Below, piece by piece: positions 28,831 to 29,418 of a DNA stretch of 29,418 nt. Source of the stretch: CADEEV01 sp032127875 (lineage in GTDB: Bacteria > Acidobacteriota > Vicinamibacteria > Fen-336). The position numbers and the translations under genes are program-made. Below the pieces are notes generated by a model. It saw nothing but the letters and a program-made list of their open reading frames with translations, searched no databases and was not told the DNA's origin. Numbering within the stretch: the stretch's first letter is position 1; every line of letters starts with the position of its first letter. The stretch lies in assembly GCA_032127875.1 (NCBI GenBank), contig JAQBHI010000071.1, positions 1 through 29,418 on the forward strand. The letters run 5' to 3'.

Positions 28831-29418
28831 ATGGTTCGCCCGTTGCAGCCCGGATTGCTGCCGGTCTTGGATCGCAGTCGCTACCTCGAGCGGATCCGCT
28901 GCGAGGGCGCGGTCGTGGCCGACCTCGAGTCGCTGCGCCGCCTGCAGCGCCAGCATTTGCTCCACGTCCCCTTCGAGAACCTCGACATCCATACAAACCG
29001 GCTGCTCTCGCTGGAAACGATTGCCCTGTTCGCCAAGCTCGTCGAGCGACGTCGCGGTGGGTTCTGCTACGAGCTGAACTCTCTGTTCGCCTGGCTGCTG
29101 GCCGAGCTGGGCTTCGAGGTGCACGTGCTGTCCGCCCGCGTGGTGGGAAGCGACGGCCGGCCGGGACCCGAATTCGACCATATGACGCTTCTCGTTCAGC
29201 TCGAGCAGCGGTGGCTGGTGGACGTGGGCTTCGGCGAGAGCTTCCGCGAGCCGCTCCGTCTCGATTCGAGGCAGCCACAGACCGACGGCCACGCCAGCCA
29301 TCGGGTCGTCCGGCGGCGCAGAGCCACCTTCACGCTCGAGCGGCAGGCATCGAACCCTGCCTGGATCCCCCAGTACGTCTTCACGCTCCAAAGCCGGCGG
29401 AGGGACGAATTCGAGCCG
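28831..29418 (+). CDS. Arylamine N-acetyltransferase (3' end outside window)
   Basis: The first 196 codons are present, starting at ATG 28831. N-terminal features DRSRYLERIRCEG and LQRQHLLHVPFENLDIH are typical of the family. The catalytic triad is intact: Cys79 in RRGGFCYELN, His117 in EFDHMTLLV and Asp131 in LVDVGFGE; the Cys-His spacing of 38 equals that of characterised bacterial enzymes. It transfers acetyl from acetyl-CoA to arylamines or hydrazines in the cytosol; some relatives act in secondary-metabolite amide formation. The family is about 260-280 aa, so the C-terminal third lies beyond the window. The start directly abuts the methyltransferase remnant's stop, and no ribosome site is clear. 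Confidence 0.93.
   Translation, partial: MVRPLQPGLLPVLDRSRYLERIRCEGAVVADLESLRRLQRQHLLHVPFENLDIHTNRLLSLETIALFAKLVERRRGGFCYELNSLFAWLLAELGFEVHVLSARVVGSDGRPGPEFDHMTLLVQLEQRWLVDVGFGESFREPLRLDSRQPQTDGHASHRVVRRRRATFTLERQASNPAWIPQYVFTLQSRRRDEFEP

Overview
The window is high-GC (roughly two-thirds G+C by eye), densely coded DNA with Gram-negative traits: TolC-type outer-membrane lipoprotein, Tat-exported multicopper oxidase, PilZ and GGDEF proteins, a Hanks-type Ser/Thr kinase, an Azotobacter-type ferredoxin and DECR-like fatty-acid enzymes. This mix fits an environmental deltaproteobacterium-like lineage (Myxococcota, Desulfobacterota, Binatota or a relative). That placement is inference, because no rRNA or tRNA gene was found.

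Layout. (1) 1-112 is the end of a thioredoxin-fold gene. From 5260 down to the window start, on the minus strand, runs a seven-gene metal-handling cluster: Cys-rich exported protein, HMBD lipoprotein, TolC-family lipoprotein, multicopper oxidase, membrane-anchored cytochrome c, small DUF5666-like protein and SnoaL-like protein, with 4-nt overlaps or short gaps throughout. (2) 5311-6645 is a broken transketolase. (3) 6726-13990 holds ordinary metabolic and housekeeping genes: DUF2231 membrane protein, fumC, RidA, DinB, a cystathionine gamma-synthase/lyase-type PLP enzyme, dtd, a secreted DUF1579-like protein, a Ser/Thr kinase and a ferredoxin. (4) 13991-14467 is a repeat-rich spacer plus a kinase/TonB remnant. 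(5) 14523-16981 carries a tandem PilZ protein, two unknown small proteins and an M48 metalloprotease; a second palindrome-rich spacer follows. (6) 17162-18906 (minus) is a P1-family peptidase behind a Cys-pair-repeat exported protein. (7) 18909-22485 has rtcB, a cold-shock gene with a clear promoter and terminator, a DHH phosphoesterase and an archaeal-type (type II) methionine aminopeptidase. (8) 22769-26057 is a tight operon: SUI1/YciH, DECR-like SDR, alpha/beta hydrolase, PuuB-like FAD oxidoreductase. (9) 26161-28830 contains two composite wrecks (kinase/GH15 and ACT/methyltransferase) around an intact diguanylate cyclase. The window ends inside an arylamine N-acetyltransferase gene.

Three patterns stand out. 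First, four separate loci hold coding remnants joined by internal deletions, frameshifts or nonsense codons, while their neighbours are intact; this is either deletion-driven decay or an assembly problem. Second, several genes have a TANNNT-type -10 hexamer only 6-8 nt upstream of the start and no Shine-Dalgarno, which suggests leaderless mRNAs, including at very short divergent gene junctions. Third, a palindromic intergenic element occurs at least twice, both times between convergent reading frames. The best candidate for a little-described functional module is the copper-type cluster, which pairs a multicopper oxidase with its own cytochrome c and an outer-membrane factor but shows no inner-membrane pump in the window.
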